DNA of 64,000 nt from Erythrophleum ivorense (Eukaryota; Streptophyta; Magnoliopsida; Fabales; Fabaceae). The stretch spans positions 20,907,823 to 20,971,822 of the forward strand of contig JAIUCV010000009.1 in NCBI GenBank assembly GCA_026724425.1, given 5' to 3'. Positions 1 to 12,516 of this stretch are shown here, piece by piece (within the stretch, counting starts at the first letter, position 1; every line of letters begins with the position of its first letter). The notes under the pieces are model-generated. The model was not told the DNA's origin and made no database searches. It worked only from the letters and a program-made list of their open reading frames with translations. The position numbers and the translations under genes are program-made.

Positions 1-1485
1 ATACTCAGGGAAAATAAGACTTTTCCTCTACTTCATCTAGAGATCACTTTATATTGCCCAACTGTTCTTTACTTTGGGCACCATTATGCTAGAAAGGCAT
101 CATGCCAAGGACAAGTGTGCTTTCTCAAGTACTTAAGCACATTAATTCGATATTTTTTTTCAATCTCCTACGTCCTCAACTTGAACACAATTATATCTTC
201 TCCCTCTCTTACCTTTCTTATCCTTTTACTTGGGTAAAAGGATGTGTTACTACTAGCTGCTTCTGTTGCCAGTTCGGGTTTCTTTATACTCAAGAGCACC
301 TGCATTTTTTTGGGGTTCTTCTACTTGTTCACTCTTTGTAACATCAAGGGGGTCTACTTTTTTCATACTCTTGCTTTGCTCTTAACTAGACCATCCCTCA
401 ATAAGAAGAAATCTATTTCATGTAATCCTAAGAATTACATTCTATGGCACTCTTGGCTTACATTCTCTCTGTACATAATGCAAGACTTGCCTTCTTAGGT
501 AGTCTCTAGCTTCCTCGAGCTTCCCTGAGGGTACTAAGGTACCAACTATTTGTCTCAGTTCATTTCTATTTTTGGATCAGAGCTAGGCTTTCTCTTTATT
601 CAGCCTTTTTAACCTCATCCCCAGGAGCAGACTATACTGATTTTAGGGTTCTGTTAACCCAATCCAAGACACGTACTCTCACTGTCTAGATTCTACCTCA
701 CTGAAGATTTATGCTCTACTGGGTGCTCTAATCACTCACGTGCCTTAACCCTATATCATTCTCATATTAAGGAGTTTGTCTAACTAACTATTGGACCCCT
801 ATCTCTTTACCTTTCTGGGCTTAGTCTATGTATTTAGTCATTACTAAAGCGAGGGCATCTCTTCTATGTCTAGTTTCTTAGTTCTTCCTCACTTCCCTTA
901 TCACTATATTTTACAACTCAAAGGGTCTATCTAAGGGAATTTGCTAACCACTACTAAGTGGCCTCCCTGACACAAGATGTCTTATCTTTCCCTTTTCAAT
1001 CCAGAGAGAACTTTTGCTGAGCTTTATGTCAAATTACTTTCTCTTTTTACTCATCTTACCTGGACGATGCTACTGGTCACTTCCTATAAGCTTCAGCTCA
1101 TGCTTAATCTGAGCTGTCTATCTCATCGGACTTGTAGCTTGCAATAACTTAATGCTCTCTAAGCTACCCTCATTCTCTTCTGAGCTTCTATTATTGGGCT
1201 ACTCATACTCATCTCTAGGTGTTACCTATGAGGTACACCTTTCTAGGCTATTCACTATTTTTTTCACGACTAGTAGCCTCACCTTATGTTAATTTTAAGG
1301 CTACATTAACATTTTGTCAATAAGGTCCAAGATCTCATATATTGCCATGCAAAATTTAAGACTCTATCAACAAGGTTTTTTTGACAGTGCCTACAAGGTC
1401 TTGAGCTCATTATATTAGCCCATCATTGTATTTCACAAGGTAGTATTCTAGGTTGGAGTCAACGCCTTAGGGGCGGGTCCTAACA
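1..1485 (-). mobile_element. Possible LTR terminus of another family
   Basis: Read on the minus strand, a block starting at 1485 begins TGTTAGGACCCGCCCC, a start seen in many plant LTRs (5' TGTT, GC-rich box). If real, a different LTR lies in the A1 internal domain and extends to or past the left edge. I could not find the opposite terminus or a matching target duplication (flank 1486-1490 is ACTTA), so this is only a candidate. Confidence 0.25.
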
Positions 1486-2552
1486 ACTTATCATTCTCTG
1501 TGTCTAACTTGTCTAACTTGAGCTTTTCTCAGTCTCAACTGTCAGGCCCATTGATTTCTTACTAACTTTCTGTGACCATTTACTATTCTCTTTCCTTACT
1601 TATACTAGGGGTTCCCACTCTCTATAGATTGACTGATCCCTTATCAGTTCATTTCTCAAGTTGGCCTGAATATGACTTACAAGGCATTCATACTGCCATT
1701 TGCTACGACTAACACATCATTTACCATAGCTAATTAGCCTCAGTTTACCCTAGTTTCTCATCCCAGTATTGGCCGTGGTGAGGAACTCTATAGATTACCT
1801 CGCTGCTTCATCGATTAATTGGTCGTGGCTAATGGCCTCTGATTGGCTTACTTCTTCATAGATTAGAACTTCACCTTAGCTACAAAACCTGAGCCGCATT
1901 GCCTTTCCATCTAGCCTACCATCAAGCTAGAGGATTCTACCTCTTGCTTCACTCATACATAACTAGCTATCATCTTTGGGTTGTCAAGACTCTAGGGAGT
2001 GTAGCTTGTAACTTAAACCTCTAGCTTAAGGGATTTAGCCTTTTGGGCTCTAAAACTTATCTAGACATTGGGTGTTGTGGCTTGGGGGTAATTCTCTTTC
2101 TCATTTCCCTTCTAAACTGGTTCTATGCAATCGCAGTCTTATCTCACACTACACTACATCATTACTCATCTCTACATTACGTGAAACATCTTAAAATGGT
2201 TTAAGTATGACCACTAAGAGAATTAGGATTCACATACTCTCTCTAGCAGGCCCTTTCATATCAACAAGATCATCGTTCATATCTAGGGATTGCCACCGAT
2301 CCCGTCGAACTATCATATCTCATAGAGCTCCAGCCGGATCACTTACCTTTGTTCAAGCTATTCTAGAGGCCAATCATTCTCGATGTTTACTATCTACTCC
2401 AAGACCATTCTATAACTTGCTTGTTATAAACATGGTCACAAACTATTTTCACACACCCAAAGTGTCTCATATAAGGCTTTACATATCTACACAAGACTTT
2501 GCATAGTTCTATTGCTACATCCTCAAGCCAAATCCAACCTAAGAGAGCCTGG

Positions 2553-2570
2553 AACTTTGCTCTGATAGTA
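2553..2570 (-). other. Primer-binding site, initiator tRNA-Met type
   Basis: On the minus strand this reads TACTATCAGAGCAAAGTT. The plant tRNA-iMet primer site is TGGTATCAGAGCCAGGTT; the core TATCAGAGC is intact and about 13 of 18 positions agree. It lies 5 bases beyond the LTR end at 2576, where a primer site should be. This is the only family A LTR in the window followed by one, so it shows that family A is a true LTR family and gives its direction of transcription. Confidence 0.75.
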
Positions 2571-3795
2571 ATAAAAGTAACACCATAGATTTCTAGCTTT
2601 GCCTCATGCTATTTCTAAATCTCATGCCATGTATTTCTCAAGCACATAAGAAAATGGCATATAAAAAGTGAATATTTTTGCATTGTGTAAAGGATAAAAT
2701 TTCCATTCAGTGTCCTGTTGCCCATGTAAGCTCATGTATCACATTCTCATATTTAATTACATAGATACAACTCAAATCCATAATCAAAAGTGGCCTAGAA
2801 CTTGTGCAAGGCAAGAGACACACAAAATTTCATGATGTAGCTTTGGCCAGAAATTCCCACTTTTTGTCACAAACTTTGGAAAATCATGACTAATTCTAAA
2901 AAACTCAAAATCATGCATTATTTACCATTATAGAAAACTACAAATGTCTACTTTATGTACAAATATGTCTAGGCCATGAAACATTACACATGAGACTTTG
3001 ACATTCAAAAACATGCAGAGATCTGACTAGTTACTAGTACTAATACATGTTTCTACTATAAACTTCAAAAATGTCCAATTAATTCCAAAAAAATCTATTC
3101 TATGCAAATGATACCAATCTAGAAAGCTACGAATGTTAGCTAGAGGGAAAAAATAATTTCAGACCAATTTAGGCATGGCCAAGACTCGAAAACTAATCAA
3201 ATAACAACTTAGGTCTGTCAAGATGCCTAATATCGGACAGAAATTTCAAAAATTTATATCTCCCTCTCTAGAAATCCAAATGAGGAGCTTCTAGTTGGAC
3301 AAGCCACAAGGAATTCCTAGTTTCTCCCTATAAAATTTCATGGCAATTGGACATCATGTTCCCCATGAATGATAGAAATTAAATTTGGACCAAAATGAAC
3401 AGTACACTACACTAATTTCAGAAAATTTCCCAACTTTGAAAATTCATCAAATATTCCATGGACCTCGAAAAAATCTACACTTTAGCTTCCTAAAATTCTC
3501 TCAACAAGCTCTAGATGCATGCCAAATGTTAGACTAAGAAGAGCTCATGTGGACAAAAAGTGGTATAGGTTTCCAATATAGTCAATTTTGCTCCATATAA
3601 GATACCAATTGTGTCCAAATGGTCTCCTTTGATGTTTGGCACCTCTTGCGCAAGTTTAAAAGCATGGATATAACTTGTATGAACTACCCAAGTGGTTCTA
3701 AACCTTATGCATCTCAATTTGGCCTCTTCACTTCCATTATTACATATATTTCCATAATGCTAGTTTTGCCACTACATGTCCAAAATGCACTTTCC

Positions 3796-3811
3796 ATATA
3801 TATATATATAA
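3796..3811. repeat. (TA)n microsatellite
   Basis: A short perfect TA run inside LTR A1. Probably simple slippage with no function. Confidence 0.7.
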
Positions 3812-4199
3812 CCTTAAACTTCATTTGTACATGATACATTAGCATACTTATACATGTTCATAACATCATAGGACATATACAACAATGGATTACAATGTTT
3901 TCCATTCATATGGCCATAAAGAAACTAAATCTATACACTTTGATGTCATGCTCTCATCTCTTAAGTGGTTGGCTCCCACTTCCTTATTCTCTTAGTCCAC
4001 CTAGCATGTTAGAACATTGGAGAGGAGGGAATGAGATTCAAAGAATCCCAATAGCTCACCTCCCTTTCAATCACACATAAAAGATGCAAAACAAGTTTCA
4101 CAAATGTATGCATGGGCATATTGACATGTGCAATCATTCAAGAGACCATTTTAACATCTGTGAAAGTCATACATAGCATACATAGGCTTGCCAAGTAAG

Positions 4200-4395
4200 T
4201 GGATTAGCCTCACCCATTTACTTGTGAATTTTAGACTTGCCTCACCCATTTCTTTAAGAGGTTTTTAACTCAACCTTACTCTTGAGAGTCAACCTCACTT
4301 TTGGGAGACTCTTTACTTTGTCTCAACAAATTCTAAGGGTTCTTGGCTCATCCTTACCATGGCTAAGGGTTTTTGGCTTCCCCACACTCAAGAAA
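4200..4395 (-). repeat. Minisatellite of A1
   Basis: Roughly six imperfect units, each with a CTCACCCATT-like block followed by a TTTGGCTTTG/TTGGATTTG-like block. Unit length here is about 30-40 bp with small indels. The same array lies at the same place in most other family A copies, so it is a built-in part of the LTR. Confidence 0.75.
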
Positions 4396-5684
4396 ACCCA
4401 AGCAAGCATAACAAATATCATTTGAAAACATAATGCATCATCATGGTACCATGGCATATGAAATCATGCTAAAATATTTTCATGGCTTAAAACACACATT
4501 CAAAGACAAGCCAAGCATACATTCATGCATGAGAGAAGGAGGAGTGAGTTACCTTGGATACAACCACACACTTTTCTCCTTGAAATAATGCTCCCTTCCT
4601 TGGCCTCACACACACAAAGGTGTGGGAATGATTTCTCTTGGCCTAAACACAATTTATGGAAGCCAATTAAGTTCATGAAATTAATTTTATGGCCACACAT
4701 CATTCTTGAACACTAACTTTGTCTAATAACCCCTTTATGGTTCCAAGAATGCACCTAATGAAGCAATACCCATTAAATAAATTCTAGGCTCCATTCTTTC
4801 CCTTCATATATGATTCTTGACTCCTTTTAAGCCTCTTGGAGTCATCACACAATTAAAACAAAAAGCCTAACTACATATTACTTCTTTAGGTCATATTATG
4901 AAACACAAGACACCAATTCATTCTCTAGGCTTTCTAAATTTTTCCCAAAACTTCCCCTCATTTTCATTCATCATATATGACTCAAAAATGGGCTTGAAAA
5001 AATTTTAAAACTCTCCTTAGGTATCCTAACCCTTCTTGCCCGAGACAATGAAGCCTAATGGCCTTCATGGACTTTGCTTTGTTTTCTTGATGGAGGAAGT
5101 ACATGAGGAGACTTCTAGGGATCTTGAGAGCTCATTTAAACTTTCATTTAGGCATAGAAATTAAGGTATTAAGTCAAATTTTATAAGGAGCACATGAAAC
5201 CCTAGAATTGCTATCTTGAATTTCCATGGTCATTTGTTAATTTCCTTTGCATATTCTTATTCTCTACGTCCTTTTTCCTAAGATTCACCCTTGATTCTAC
5301 CTAAAATCCAAGCCCTCCTATAGCTTCTTGAGTAGGTAAACCATGGAGAGAAGAGGAGTAAGGGGTAGCAATCATGGAAGGAGAAATTATCTTATTTTTC
5401 CTTGTTTTCTCACTTGAATCTTTCCTTTTTTAGCCTCCTCTCTTCAAATCCAAATTTTCCCTCCTTGGTCTAACCTCAAAACAATCCCAAATACATCAAA
5501 AATTCTATGGGAAAGAAGGGAAAGTGGAGGAGGATGGATTTAAGAGAAACCAAGAAATCCTTACCTTTTCCTTGCCTTTTCTCCCTCCAAAGCTTCTTCT
5601 CTTGGTGCACCTAGGAGTTAGCTCTCTTCTCTGGTTTTGGGACAAAATTTGATCAAACTAAATAAGGGGAGAAGAAGGGCGCCT

Positions 5685-5697
5685 CATATATATATAA
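5685..5697 (-). promoter_or_regulatory. TATA box of LTR A1
   Basis: The minus strand reads TTATATATATATGA followed by GGCGCC and a C/T-rich block, about 600 bp into the LTR. The same TATATATATGAGGC block lies at the same distance in A3 and A6, which supports a conserved core promoter. The start of transcription is inferred, not shown. Confidence 0.6.
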
Positions 5698-6290
5698 GGG
5701 ATTTGAGAAGGACTTTTCAAAAATTTTTATTTTGCCCTTTGTTCTTGGCATTTTCGTTTCTAACCCATTTTAGCTCCTTTTTGAGAACTATCTTTTTCAT
5801 TATGAAATTTAGGTTCCTAATTTAGTAAAATGCCTTTGAAATCACTCAAATCGGAGTTAAAACCTTCCTAAATGAATCCATCAAAATTTAGGTATACAAA
5901 CGTAAAAAAATGTCCACTGTAGAGGCTTTAACTCTCTTGGGGCTTTCCATGGTTTTCATTGCCCCCTAAGAATCATGGGGAATTTAAAATTTTCATTTAA
6001 AAAGCCCTCCTGTGTGAATTCCAAAATTTGCTCAAAATGACAAAAATGCCTTTTTGTTTCATCAACCTTTTGTTCAAATTTATTTATTCATTCTAGCTCT
6101 GTTTTTCCTTCCGTCTGAGCCTAGGATTCTCATTTTTAGAAGTCTAGAATATTTTATAAATTCTTTGGGACCTTAACTAAGTCATTTTGGGGGACTTCCT
6201 TTTGTATCTGGTGAATTTCATTTATTTATGGAGAAATTATATGTTACGTTTTTCACGTTTTCTCTCATTTTTAGTGAGCTGGATATTACA

Positions 6291-6440
6291 CTTTTAGATT
6301 TGCCTCATCCACTTTTAAGGGACTTTTGACTTAGCATCATTTTTCTTAAGACTTTTGGCTTTGTCTCGCCCATTCTTAAGGACTTTTAGCTCATCCTCAC
6401 CCATACTAAGGAACTTTTGGCATAACTGAACCCATTCAAT
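6291..6440 (-). repeat. Minisatellite of A2 (right part)
   Basis: About five units with TTTTGGCTTTG and CTCGCCCATTCTTAA-like blocks. The array is cut at its left end by insertion of A1. Confidence 0.7.
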
Positions 6441-6591
6441 CCATTTTGCATTTATAAACACATTTCAAGAAATATAATAGTACTATAACATGTAATCAAT
6501 GGCTAGAAATATTTCTCATAGTTTAACCATGCATACAGGCACTTAAAGACAAGTAAACATCCAAGCAATACATGTGAGAAAGGTTAAAGAG

Positions 6592-9194
6592 TGAGAAGTC
6601 TCGTCGTGCAACCCTCAAAATAAAACTAGGTTGGACTAAATATAGTTAGTGGCACAACCTAGGTCATCTTGCTTAGATATGGAGTTCAATGTTTAATTGA
6701 GTTTTCTAAGTGTTAAAAGACTCTAAAAATTTCTAAACTAAGGGGGTTTTTTTGATCGAATTAAACTAATTAAAATCTAATTGAAATAAAATTCTTAATT
6801 GCTACCTAATTGTATGAATTATGGGTGAATGATGGTCTTGTGACTAGCTTTGGATTCATCCCTTGGTATCCACTATCCTTATTCTAATTCAATTATGATT
6901 AATTCTGGTCTAAGAGTCCCTAATTGTGTTCACTACAAATTATCTTGAGTTACCACACAAGAATCAAGGGATTAACAATTTAATATTGAATTGAAACCTC
7001 AATCCTGCATCAAATTGCTAATTCTTGTCATTAGGATCAATGAACACTTGAATTGAATAATTAATTAATCAATTAGCCTCTAAATTAACACCCTAGGATG
7101 TTTAATTAACTAACCAAACCCCAAGGAATTCTTAAATCAAACAATAAAGCTTATAACTTCATTCATGCATTTCATCAAACACTTTTGAGGCATACATGGA
7201 AAATTAAAGGAAAGTGTAAAATTCAGCACTAAATCAATCAAATAATCAGTCAAACAATATCCTAATTAGTGTCTAACTAGCCACTAATTACAATTACACA
7301 AATTCTCTATCAAATACAACTTCACCAAGCTTGTACAAGAAAAAGAATAAGTGTAGGAAAGTAGAAATTCTTAGCCAAAATTCTTTTGATCTCTCCATGG
7401 ATTCAAGGTTCTCCAAGAGCCTTCTTCCTTGCTAGTCATGGATGGAGGATTAAAGCTTCATTTCAATGGAAGGAGATGGAGGTGGAATGGGATGGCGTGG
7501 TGTGCTACGATGAAGGGGATGGCTACTGGATGAAGAGGCATGAATGAATGAAGTGTTTGCAAATGGAATGGACGACCTCCAATCAATGTATCCTGGATCC
7601 CCCTTTTCACATGCCTTTCTTGCCTTTTTCCTTGTGTATTTTTAATTAAATCATGTGCCTACAAGTTAGCCCAAAGCTTCTTATGTGGTTTGGATGAATA
7701 GATTGATGCATAACGTGCTGCCCGAGTGTATGTTATTTTATTCACCTCACGTGCTTCATTTTATCACTTTCACGTGCCTTTTCTCATGCTTCTTCATGTG
7801 TTTTGCTCATGGCATGTAAGCTGAACATTTGTTGCTTCTCACAAGTTGTTTCCACGTAAACTTATTCCCACGCTTGGTTTTTCTATGTATTTTCCACGTA
7901 GCTGCTGCATGCTTGTCATTTGCTTCATTTTACACCTCTATTGCCCAGCCCATTGCTTCCTTCACTTGATGCTTCTTCTTTGCGTTTTTCTCATGCTGTG
8001 TTCTCCAACTCATTCCACATAACTTCTTTAACTCAAGCTGCATGCCTCGTGTTTAGTCCTTGCTCATTTAATTCTTCTAGCATCTTTCTTCACACATTTT
8101 GCACGTTGCTTGCTTCCAGTTGCGTTGCTTCTTGCTTTCTTAGAATCTAGAACATGGCTTCTTCTCTTGTAGCTTCTCCTTTGTGCAGCTTCCTCTCCTC
8201 TATTTTGCTCACATGCACATAGAACTTGTGGCTCTTCATTCATGTTTCCTCTATCATGTAGTTACATTTCATTTGCTTCCCATGTTATCCATATTCTGCT
8301 CTTCGTTTTAGCTTTTTCCTCTCCTCTGTTTTATGTATTTTGTATTAGCTCGAGACCCGTGGCTTCTCTTCATGCTTCCTTCATTAAGCTCGTATAGCTT
8401 ACATGAGAGCTGCCCAAGCTTCTTCCAACTCAATGCTCTTTCCCATTCAAACCAGAACCCACACAACCTATAGCTAATTTCCCATGTTAGCTCCTTGATA
8501 TACTCCCATGCACGGTTCTTTTCTTCTAGTCTTAAGCCTTATCATGTTTTGTTCCTTGCTTCTTCTTTACGTGGTTGCAATCCCTTTAGTATGTGGCTCT
8601 CCTTCCTCTGTTTTTGCCTTGTATGTGTGTGTATTTGAGCTGCTTTTATTCGATCTTCTTCTCCTTAAGAGCCTTCCCACTATTTCTACTGCTCTCCCCC
8701 ACATCAACTTCTTCATGGGTGGCTAGACATGATGCAACGTGGAAGTGTAGTGGCTGCAGCGTTCTTCTTCCATTGCAATGTAAAATCTAAGCCTCGTGTG
8801 TTGTGTTCTCTTCATGCAAGGCCCATCCCATAGCTGCTTCTCCCTCTTGTATTACACATGTGATTTATTTCTCCCATTCAAATTTTATTGCCCAACAAAA
8901 AGTGTACTTGATCCCAACTCTTCTCTTTCTCTTCTTCAAAACAAATTCTCATTCAAGCTCCAATTACATATTAAAATTCTACACAAAAGAGTGGGAAAAA
9001 TTAAATAGGAATATTCACAAAAATTATTTAAGATAAAATTAAGCACTAAAAACCAATAATTTGTAAATTAATTCCTATAATGCAAAGAATGGCTACCAAG
9101 ATCGAATTTTACCTAATTAAACTCCTTAAGCCATATTTGCTCATTAAAATGCTTAAGTTAGGAGAATTAAAACATATAAAAATCATGCTTATCA
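6592..9194 (-). mobile_element. B1: solo LTR of a Tat/Athila-like family
   Basis: A 2,603-bp block starting TGAGAAGTCTCG and ending TGCTTATCA on the plus strand, flanked by perfect 5-bp duplications AAGAG (6587-6591 and 9195-9199) in LTR A2. The minus-strand start TGATAAGCATGATTTTTA resembles Tat/Athila gypsy LTRs (known TGATAA start), so I infer minus orientation. A second copy, B2, has matching ends and similar length. No internal domain is present, so it is a solo LTR. A pyrimidine-rich stretch at about 7,700-8,800 holds many ACGT cores. Open frames here are by-products of that pyrimidine bias. Confidence 0.85.
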
Positions 9195-10895
9195 AAGAGC
9201 TATCTTGAAACAGGAACACAAATTTTTCTTTTTAATTCTTCTACCCCTTTTTGGCCAAGCACATGCAACTAGGTGGCACTTGATTCTCTTGGCCTAAAGA
9301 CATCAAATGAGACATATTTCAATCATTAGAGCAAGCTCTAGGTTTTCACAAACTTTAAGTAAGGCTACTTTGTTCTAAGACACAATTATGGTTCCATACA
9401 ACACACAATGAATCAACTATTGGAATTCATGATCTTAGATCTAATTTCTCCTTCTATCTAAGTCTCTTAACTCCATTTAGACTCCTTGGAGTCATCACAA
9501 ATTCATTTCAAGGAGCATGGATACAAGTTGCTTCTCTATATCTTAAAATGGAGCCTAAACCTCTATCTCACAAACCATGCTTTTTAAATTTATTTGAATA
9601 CTTCCTTTGGTGTTTATCTATCATACTTAGTCTTTTTCTAGCCTTAAAAGAAATTAAAACTTTCCTTAGGTGCATGGACTAGCTTATGCTGAGACATAAG
9701 CAAGCTTGAAGAATCATAGAGTTTTGCAATTTTTCTTTAGGGAGTTGGCACATATGAGGCTTCTTAGGTGTCTTGAGAACTCATATACACTCTTAGACAA
9801 CTTAAATTACCACTAGGAAGCTTCATATTTGTCAAGGTGTAACTAAATCCCTAGCTTTTACAACTTTAATTCTAATGCTTCTTATTCAATTCCAATTGCA
9901 TTTTTTTGTTTCCCACACTCTAAAACCTATGTTTCTTCCTTGGTTTTGATCAAAATTCAATCCCTCTTAGGTACTCCATAGTTGGCCAAAACTTACCTAA
10001 GGAAGAACAAGCAAAGAGATGCAAGGAAAGCCATGGTTCTTACCTTGATTTCAAAGCTTTTTAAGAGCTCTTCCACTTGCTTCAAGTTTCTCCTTCAATT
10101 TTTAACCTTTCCATATTGAACTAGTCCCAAATCAAACATTAAAACCATAAGAAAAGAGAGGAGAAGGAGGAGAACAAGATTAATCAATGAAAGAGCATGA
10201 AATTCCATGGTTTTCCTCAACTTTTTACCAAGCTTTTCTTCTTCTTTTTCCCCTCCTCTTGTGCTCCTCTCATAGCTAGTCTCTCCTTTGGTTTGGGACA
10301 AAAAATAGGTTGGTTAAAATGAGGGAGAAGGGAGGACATGTTATATAAAGGTAAGGGGGCTCATTTAAGGTTTTTTTAAAATTCTAATTTTGTCATCTTC
10401 CTTGGTTCCTTCCATTTAGCTTCATTTTAATTCCTTTTTCTAAAATCATCTCTTCTATCATAAAATTTAAGTCCTTTAACTTATAAAATGCCTTTAGTTT
10501 CACTCAATCTGGATTAAAAACCATCCCAAACGAAATTGGTCAAAGTTTAGGTCAACTAATGCTCTAAAACATAAACCAAAGGAGTTTGAACCATTCTAGA
10601 GGTTCCTATGATTTTTAGGGCCTCTGAAAACCCCATAAAACTTAAATTTTCTATTTAAAAATCATTCTTTTGAGTTTTCTAAAAAATGCCCAAAATTATG
10701 AAAATGTCACTAGTTTTCATTTGATTTTATTTAGCTACTCTAACTTTGATTTTTAGGCATCTTAAGCCTTGTATCCTCATTTTTCATAATTTAGAATTTT
10801 GTCCTAATCTTATTTGGCCCAATTCTTCTTCTTTAGGAGACTTCCTTTTACAACTGATCCGTTCCTAACGTTTTCAAAAAAAATCAAACATTACA

Positions 10896-10942
10896 TGTAG
10901 CTAATTCTCTCATAGTTCTATCATTATTACTAGCCATATTTA
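10896..10942 (-). pseudogene. gag: Element E gag, second segment
   Basis: Between A2 and A3 lie 47 bases of element E. On the minus strand they encode MASNNDRTMRELAT, which resembles the NNRTLKELA-type motif of Athila gag. The reading frame is the one that continues from the gag segment at 16552-16740 once A3 and one duplicate ATTTA are discounted, which independently confirms the nesting. The segment stops where A2 was inserted (TSD TGTAG). The rest of gag should lie left of the window. Confidence 0.75.
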
Positions 10943-12374
10943 TGATAATACCATGGTTTTATGACTCATCTCATATCATATGTAGGCTTATTTCCATGAA
11001 GCACATGAATTCCACAAGAAAAAGACATAGAAAAATACAATTAAATTGTGTTACGTCATGGATACAATTTTCATTTGGTATTCTGTGGGCCATATGGACT
11101 CATCCATTTCATTCTCACATTTAAATATACAAATACAACTCATAAAAAACTTAAGAAGTGGCCCAAAACTCGTGCAAAGGGATGGTATACTCAAAAACAT
11201 AGTGTGCAGCCTCGGGTAGGATGTCCAGATTCTATGCCTAAAATTTGAAAAATTATAACAAATTCTAGAAAAATCAAAATCATGAATAATTTACCATTAT
11301 GGAAATCTGAAGATGTCTACTTTATGTTAAAAATAAATCCAAGCCACAACAGAGGTTGTTAGCCACTGAAAATTGATGGAACAATACCAGAGGTCGGCTG
11401 TCATTATTGGTACTATCCTCCAACTTCAAAAATTCATATCTCTCTACTCAGATGTCCAATTAGGGTGATCTCAATGTCCATGTAAAGCTTATCATGTATA
11501 GTTTATTCTTGTAAAATATCATGAGCATTGGACATCATTTGTCCCTCAAATGATGCAGCCCAAATTACTAACCATATGAACAGTGTCTGCATCAGTTCAG
11601 CAAAAAAATACCAATTTTGGAAATTCATAATTAATTCCATAGAGCTCTAAATAATCTAGCCCTTTGCTTCCCAAAAAGTTCTAGATAAGATATATGTGTG
11701 TGCCAAATTTTATGGGCAAATTCATTCATTTGGTCAGATCTTGACATTGAGTTATGAAATGGTCTATTTTGTGCTTTCAAAGGGGGTCCAAATGGTCCAA
11801 AATTGCTTCTAAGGCAACTATGGCCACTTGAGCATGTGGAAATGCACTAAAATGACCTTCTAAACTTGTCTAAAGATGCATAAACCCAGAAATTGAAAAC
11901 TCACTCTCTCACCCCGTGCCTTACACAAGATTGGACATGCTTCACATTGCCATCCAAGGTTCAAAATCTACATTATCATTTATTTGGCATCAAACCTCAT
12001 GCATACATCAAATATATGAGTAATTACATATGTTCAAATGATTATACAACATTCCTATAATAGTATTACATCACTTGCCATTCATATGGCTACAAAGAGA
12101 CCAATCTAGGCACTTTGTTGTCAAACTCTCATCTTCTAACTTGGTGGCTCCCATTACTTTGCTCACTTGGTCCACCTAGCATGTTAAGACATTGGAGAGG
12201 AAGGAATGAGATTCAAAGAATCCCAATAGCTCATCTCCCTTTCAATCACACATAAAAAATGCAATACAAGTCTTGAAAATGCATGCATGGGCATAATAGA
12301 ATGTGTAATCATTCAAGGAGCATTCTTAGTATTTGAACAAGTCACATAAAGCATACATAGCTTGCCAGGTAAGT

Positions 12375-12516
12375 GGATTAACCTCACCCATTCTCTTATG
12401 GATTTTGGACTTGCCTCACTCACCCAATTGTTTTAAGAGGTTTTGACTCAACCTCACTCTTAAGAGGCTTTTTACTTTGTCTCAACTATTTTTAAGGGTT
12501 CTTGGCTCATCCTCAC
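12375..12516 (-). repeat. Minisatellite of A3 (left part)
   Basis: Units with CCTCACCCATT and TTTTGGACTTG/TCTTGGCTCAT blocks, interrupted by A4 at a CTCAC and resuming at 14594. Confidence 0.65.

Larger units (their letters stand above)
1..2575 (-). mobile_element. Internal domain of a family A LTR retrotransposon (partial)
   Basis: This stretch directly follows, in the minus sense, the primer-binding site and 5' LTR of A1, so it should be the 5' part of that element's internal domain, running off the left edge. I read it for gag, protease and polymerase motifs on the minus strand and found none; all frames are broken by frequent stops. The only notable open frame is 99 codons on the wrong strand at 2207-2506 and resembles nothing I know. 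Its texture (many CTAG-type words, less A-rich) differs from the LTRs. A retrotransposon internal domain without coding sequence fits a LARD-type non-autonomous element, but heavy decay or a nested insertion ending near 1485 would look the same. Confidence 0.55.
2576..6290 (-). mobile_element. A1: 5' LTR of a family A retrotransposon
   Basis: On the minus strand the LTR starts TGTAATATCCAGCTC at 6290 and ends ATGGTGTTACT at 2576 (final A lost). Length is 3,715 bp, in range for the family (about 3.3-3.9 kb). It carries all family landmarks: edge boxes, TATA box near 5690, minisatellite at 4200-4395, the conserved CCAATAGCTCACCTCCC block at about 4050, and a distal kilobase of repeated modules. 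It interrupts the minisatellite of A2 at 6290/6291. The flank at 6291-6295 is CTTTT; the partner duplication should lie left of the window because this is a full element, not a solo LTR. Confidence 0.85.
6291..10895 (-). mobile_element. A2: family A LTR, interrupted by A1 and B1
   Basis: The LTR begins (minus sense) at 10895 and runs left through 9195, is split by the B1 insertion, and continues 6591-6291 until A1 interrupts it inside the minisatellite. The remainder should lie left of the A1 element, outside the window. The right flank TGTAG (10896-10900) is the target duplication and is part of the gag of element E. Matching of its parts to A12 (near 49,400) fixes the B1 junction: sequence before 6591 and after 9195 is contiguous in A12. 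Confidence 0.8.

Noticed and set aside
2207..2506. 99-codon frame in the A1 internal domain
   Set aside because: It is on the strand opposite to element transcription and resembles no retrotransposon or host protein.
2553..2570. Possible tRNA gene fragment
   Set aside because: Only the 3'-end complement of tRNA-iMet is present, directly next to an LTR, so it is a primer-binding site.
4200..4395. CRISPR-like look of regularly spaced ~31-bp repeats
   Set aside because: Units are contiguous and diverged, with no unique spacers or cas genes, and the context is plant LTRs; it is a minisatellite.
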